From: Desulfosporosinus nitroreducens
Lineage (GTDB): Bacteria > Bacillota > Desulfitobacteriia > Desulfitobacteriales > Desulfitobacteriaceae
Reading direction: 5' to 3'
DNA: 64,000 nucleotides
Assembly (NCBI RefSeq): GCF_023897015.1
Contig: NZ_JAMHFY010000009.1
Span: 62,001-126,000 of the forward strand
The position numbers and the translations under genes were made by a program. Numbering within the stretch: the stretch's first letter is position 1; the number at the start of each line of letters is the position of its first letter. This document shows, one piece after another, positions 60,763 through 64,000 of this stretch. A model generated the notes under the pieces. It was not told where the DNA came from. It saw nothing but the letters and a program-made list of their open reading frames with translations, and did no database searches.

Positions 60763-62505
60763 TTACGCTATATGTTTTAACTCTGCCTGTGTCAATTTTC
60801 CGGGGATTTTGAGCAACTCATCCTTTTCAAGCTGCCCGCCGCAGGAATAAGAGTAACCATTGTCCTGCCAATCGAGCATGTATTTGACACCCGCCAATTC
60901 GATCTTGGTGAGTCCTCCGGTTGCTTTCCTGCCATCAAATTCAATTTCTACGGGTGACCTGCTAGCATTCGGAGGCAGATTAGTATGCGGCACCGGCCCT
61001 TGGGTGACAATCAACAACGGGTTCTGCTCACCGAGGACGGAATACATACTGAGCAGAGCACCTTTACCCTCTTTTACTTCAATCCATTGGTGTTTGATCT
61101 TATAATTCTGACCAGGCAAAATATATGGTGCTTGATGGAAACGCTCTGCTGCCTCAGTCAGCGTTATATCCTGAGGAAGATTGAGGACTTGAGTGTTTTC
61201 CTCCTCAATGGTTACCCCTTCAGGAAGATCCAGTTCAAACAGGGAATCAGGCAGTCCCTGATTGAGGCGAAGCTCCCTCACTTCCCGGCGGTTTACCAGC
61301 TCCCCTTTGACATTATAATATTCCGTTCGTATTGGCATCCAGGTTTCTTTATCCATCCAGTGATGAGTATTCATTTCCCCCAGCCCGGGAACTTGTTCAC
61401 TGAATTGTACATGAAGAACCGGTCGACCTTGCAGGTATTCCGTACCTAAGATCCGGCTGGATTTATTCTCGGCCATCGCCTTGAGGCTGTCCGGGAAATT
61501 AAAGTTGCCACGTTCTCTGTATTCCTGGCTTAAGATAAGTTTTCTGACTTGGCGCTTATCGGCAAGCCAACTCAGCATAATTCCGTCTTTCATAATTACC
61601 GTTATGGGCCCGGTTGCCGCATTGTCCCCGTCTGTCCGATAGCAATCAGGCTTCTTGAACCAGATATGGGAGGTCATGGTGGTCGGCTTCCCTTGCTCAA
61701 AGAAAGTAGCATCCACGATTTCCTCGTAATCCTCTGTTTTCTCTATCACTGCCTGCACCTTATCTTTAATCTCGGTTACGGAAAGGGTTATTTTTCCGGT
61801 CAGTGAATGCAAGAATGTCAAAAAGTCCTTCTGCTTTTTCATCTCCTGTTGCCATGCAGGGTTTTGCGACAGTTCTTGTTCAAAGGAATTTCTGGCCGCT
61901 GCCTCCATGGTTCCTTCCAAATAGTCACAAATTCGGTCCTTTATATCGGATGGCTCTATCGTCATGTCTACTCGCTCCTTTGGCTTTTTTCTATACTGTT
62001 TCAGTGTCTCCTGCAGACGGGCCCGGGCCCGGAATAACCGCGACTTGACCGTTCCCAGCGGAAGATTGTATTCTTCTGCAGCTTCCTGTAAGTTTAATCC
62101 TCTTAGATCAATATCAAGCAGGATTTGCTGTTGTTCTAGAGGAAGCCTTTTAATTGCCTGCCCCAATTCCAACTTCAGCGTGACAGCATCCTCGACAGGC
62201 AGTTCCCCGGTGTTCAGCAGTTCCGCTGTCATCCCCGGCATTACCCTGCTGCTAAAGCGCAGCAACAGGTATACTTCGTTGGTTAATATCCGCCGCCACC
62301 AGCCGTTAAAAGCGCCTTCATCTTTCAAGCCTGACAGGTTATTAAAAACCTTAAGCATAGTGTTTTGTACGGCGTCCTGAGCCAGATCTTTATCTCTCAG
62401 CAAGCAGAAAGCCTGTTTGGAAGCCTGGGGATAGATTTCCCGGATTAATACTTCCCAAGCTTCAAGGTCACCCTGTCGAGCCCTTCCAATCAGATCTTTT
62501 TTCAC
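60763..62505 (-). CDS. Sigma-70 family protein fused to LolA-like and DUF4367-like domains (copy 2)
   Basis: A 580-residue protein, about 95 percent identical to the copy at 10182-11918 and colinear with it: sigma regions 2 and 4 (residues 1-165), helical linker, LolA-like fold (about 235-420) and DUF4367-like end. Here the C-terminus is native (KIPGKLTQAELKHIA) and a terminator follows. No membrane span or signal peptide is visible between the sigma and sensor parts. Differences between the copies are scattered and mostly conservative, and both frames are open, which argues that both are or were under selection. Downstream of the start region on the minus strand lies the antisense/toxin pair. 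Confidence 0.78.
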   Translation of the reverse strand: MKKDLIGRARQGDLEAWEVLIREIYPQASKQAFCLLRDKDLAQDAVQNTMLKVFNNLSGLKDEGAFNGWWRRILTNEVYLLLRFSSRVMPGMTAELLNTGELPVEDAVTLKLELGQAIKRLPLEQQQILLDIDLRGLNLQEAAEEYNLPLGTVKSRLFRARARLQETLKQYRKKPKERVDMTIEPSDIKDRICDYLEGTMEAAARNSFEQELSQNPAWQQEMKKQKDFLTFLHSLTGKITLSVTEIKDKVQAVIEKTEDYEEIVDATFFEQGKPTTMTSHIWFKKPDCYRTDGDNAATGPITVIMKDGIMLSWLADKRQVRKLILSQEYRERGNFNFPDSLKAMAENKSSRILGTEYLQGRPVLHVQFSEQVPGLGEMNTHHWMDKETWMPIRTEYYNVKGELVNRREVRELRLNQGLPDSLFELDLPEGVTIEEENTQVLNLPQDITLTEAAERFHQAPYILPGQNYKIKHQWIEVKEGKGALLSMYSVLGEQNPLLIVTQGPVPHTNLPPNASRSPVEIEFDGRKATGGLTKIELAGVKYMLDWQDNGYSYSCGGQLEKDELLKIPGKLTQAELKHIA

Positions 62506-62673
62506 GCTTTAATCCTCACCTCAACTATTTCAATTCGAAATGCATTTCACTACTTAGGATTCATAATAGGGTTCAAAAGTTCCACTGATTTTAAATATTA
62601 TCATGAGCCTAGTCTAGGCATTTTTATTTATCTTCTATATTTGTATATAACAAAGGACCCATATGTGGGCTGG

Positions 62674-62702
62674 TTGCATATTTTACAATTCATGGGTATA
62701 AT
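62674..62702 (+). promoter_or_regulatory. Promoter of antisense RNA (copy 2)
   Basis: TTGCAT (62674-62679) and TATAAT (62697-62702) with a 17-base spacer, identical to copy 1. Confidence 0.75.
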
Positions 62703-62707
62703 ATAAG

Positions 62708-62826
62708 AAAAGGACTGACATGTTGCAAGCACGCCAGCCCGGCAGATTGTCTAACCGTAGGGTTAGCCCGAATTAGAGGTTATAAGAAATAACCGCAATC
62801 CTTGGCGGGGGCGGTTATTTCTTCTT
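62708..62826 (+). ncRNA. Candidate antisense RNA to holin-like toxin (copy 2)
   Basis: This has the same layout as 12119-12236. The second hairpin here has the loop GTAG (CTAACC-GTAG-GGTTAG) where copy 1 has AAAC with the same stem, so the stem is kept while the loop changes. The terminator stem AAATAACCGC/GCGGTTATTT overlaps the toxin stop codon. Confidence 0.65.
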
Positions 62827-62892
62827 TATGATCAAAACAACGAGTGTTGCAAATGCAATCATGAGATACATCGCCTCAACCATTGAGATCAT
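62815..62892 (-). CDS. Holin-like toxin peptide (Hol-Tox type), copy 2
   Basis: A 25-residue peptide, MISMVEAMYLM followed by IAFATLVVLIIKKK. Two or three conservative changes from copy 1 (I/V and M/L/I) keep the hydrophobic helix and lysine tail. The ribosome binding site GGGGGTGG lies in a hairpin with CCACACCCTTC upstream. A longer frame begins upstream at 63003, but it runs through the promoter and hairpin and is not credible. The location and antisense partner match type I toxin systems. Confidence 0.75.
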   Translation of the reverse strand: MISMVEAMYLMIAFATLVVLIIKKK

Positions 62893-63008
62893 CCTACCAC
62901 CCCCTTTCTGAAGGGTGTGGCTAACCGTCCCTCGACAACCTGTTACAGATATTATAGCATAATCTTCCAGACAATAAGATGTAACTTTTCCCTGATTATT
63001 CACAGAGT

Positions 63009-63037
63009 TCAGGCCGCCTCACAAAACGAGGCGGCCT
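63009..63037. terminator. GC-rich hairpin between the DUF4829 gene and the toxin (copy 2)
   Basis: CAGGCCGCCTC / GAGGCGGCCTG with a 7-base loop, identical to 12421-12449. Confidence 0.6.
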
Positions 63038-63092
63038 GATTTGTTCCGCTGCCAAAGATTAAACTTAAAGGATTCTGTTCCTCACAGCGATG

Positions 63093-64000
63093 CTAAGGTC
63101 CTGTTCCTTCACTATCAATCCTCCAACCGCTTTTATCCGATTCCTTTTTCAGAATAATAAATCTGGTTTGCTTTCCGCTGTTTGAAGTAATCTCTTTTTT
63201 AAATTTGAAATCTATTGTTGCTGCATACTCCACAGCCCCCTTTGGATTACCCAAGCCGCTTACTTCTCGCAAACTAATAAATTTTGCTGATTTTACATTC
63301 TGTTCTTCATCCGTATAGACATTATTATAACCAGCGTTCATTAGCAGATTATTATCCATGTTTGTAGCCAAATAATTACATAGATTCTGTCGAGTCAAAC
63401 AGGCAAACTGCATTTTTTGATCATGGCTATTCATAGCTTTATAATATTGTTTTATGATGTCCTCTGGTTTCATTTTAGATAATTCTATTTCTAGTTCATT
63501 ATTATAATTGATATAGTCACTAATCCAATGATCCCATTCTTTATTGGTAATATCATTTAAGCTTTTTCTATCAAGTGAGCAGGCAAAGCAGTCGTGTCTC
63601 CCCGCATCAATATATGCTCCAACGATTTTATTATTGTATTTCAAAACGATTCCTCGTGAATTCATTCTTGGATTCATATACTCAGGCAAGGGCTCCCTAA
63701 GCCTGTAAATATCGACCTCTACTTCCTTCCCTAGGTATTCACTATAGTCCAGGCCGATATTTTTAGAAAGTTCATTATTGTAAGCCCAGTATATCTTGAC
63801 AGGATACTCTCCCGCATCGTGTTTCAGGTTAGACGGGAGTGTCACATTCATTGTGTTGACTCGATAGTCAATCGTCCAATTATATTTTTCAAATAATTCT
63901 TCAACCTGATTATTTATGTTTGGATCAAACTGTCTATATTCAGTAAAGTCCTTAATGTACCTGAAAAAACTAAAACCAGGGTCATACTTGTGATCATCAA
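63093..64000 (-). CDS. DUF4829-like protein (copy 2), cut by the window end
   Basis: The minus-strand frame is open from the stop at 63093 to the end of the window, so the 5' end is missing here. The visible 302 residues begin DDHKYDPGFSFFRYIKDFTEY and include HDAGEYPVKIYWAYNNELSK, GIVLKYNNKIVGAYIDAGRH with FACSLDRKSL, and the C-terminal DUF4829/NTF2-like part (EDIIKQYYKAMNSHDQKMQ, ending WRIDSEGTGP). An exported or membrane-anchored location is common for the family, but its N-terminus cannot be seen. It is the first gene of the module copy, upstream of the toxin and the sigma fusion on the same strand. Confidence 0.75.
   Translation of the reverse strand, partial: DDHKYDPGFSFFRYIKDFTEYRQFDPNINNQVEELFEKYNWTIDYRVNTMNVTLPSNLKHDAGEYPVKIYWAYNNELSKNIGLDYSEYLGKEVEVDIYRLREPLPEYMNPRMNSRGIVLKYNNKIVGAYIDAGRHDCFACSLDRKSLNDITNKEWDHWISDYINYNNELEIELSKMKPEDIIKQYYKAMNSHDQKMQFACLTRQNLCNYLATNMDNNLLMNAGYNNVYTDEEQNVKSAKFISLREVSGLGNPKGAVEYAATIDFKFKKEITSNSGKQTRFIILKKESDKSGWRIDSEGTGP

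Noticed and set aside
62815-63003. A 62-residue frame that extends the holin-like peptide upstream
   Set aside because: The extra residues are read through the toxin promoter, 5' leader and ribosome-binding-site hairpin. Copy 1 does not conserve that extension. The 25-residue form has the ribosome binding site.

Overview
The window reads as chromosome of a low-to-mid GC, spore-former-type anaerobic Firmicute (Clostridia). A Peptococcaceae relative such as Desulfitobacterium or Desulfosporosinus is my inference from gene content: a selenocysteine-dependent betaine reductase locus, a coenzyme A disulfide reductase, an aryl-sulfate sulfotransferase, a T-box leader, and many two-component and LysR/MarR/GntR regulators. 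Near-consensus sigma-A promoters and strong Shine-Dalgarno sites support a Firmicute. I see no rRNA, CRISPR array or intact IS element, and the only tRNA is tRNA-Sec.

Layout. 0-3.4 kb: GtrA-type membrane protein, a VanRS-like two-component pair and a 5'-truncated second copy of the CoA-disulfide reductase gene. 3.6-8.5 kb: CPBP protease, an AgrC/AgrA-like pair, and an aminotransferase behind a T-box riboswitch. 8.5-19 kb: accessory DNA with gene fragments, an orphan Imm42-like protein, module copy 1 (see below), small exported proteins and an ECF sigma/anti-sigma pair. 18.7-22.4 kb: old-yellow-enzyme reductase, GNAT, GntR and LysR regulators. 22.5-35.3 kb: a leftward selenium/betaine island, in transcription order tRNA-Sec, selB, trxB, trxA, grdA (Sec), grdC, grdD, selA, grdI, grdH (Sec), BCCT transporter. 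The transporter imports betaine; GrdI/GrdH capture it; GrdA, GrdC and GrdD convert it to acetyl phosphate using thioredoxin electrons; SelA, SelB and tRNA-Sec supply the selenocysteine. selD is not in the window. 35.6-43.5 kb: a BMP-type (nucleoside-like) ABC importer with a YesMN-like two-component system. 43.6-48.2 kb: MntA with a broken HepT, CoA-disulfide reductase, MarR and DUF169, all apparently inserted into a third copy of the module. 48.3-56.1 kb: metallo-hydrolase, an arylsulfotransferase/thioredoxin/thioredoxin-reductase cluster with a divergent LysR gene, and an SLC13-type transporter. 56.1-64 kb: accessory DNA with a DUF429 pseudogene, PIN toxin-antitoxin pair, XRE genes, a collapsed MATE gene and its MarR, and module copy 2.

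The most unusual content is the repeated module at 10.2-13.2 kb and 60.8-64 kb. Each copy holds (i) a sigma-70 family protein fused in one reading frame to LolA-like and DUF4367-like domains with no visible membrane segment, (ii) a 25-residue holin-like toxin peptide whose ribosome binding site lies in a hairpin, (iii) a convergent promoter driving a structured RNA antisense to the toxin 3' end, and (iv) a DUF4829-like protein. The third, degenerate copy is split into halves at 43.6 and 47.9 kb. Several neighbours are decayed (HepT, DNA alkylation repair, DUF429, XRE, MATE, group II intron RT), which fits a recombining accessory region.
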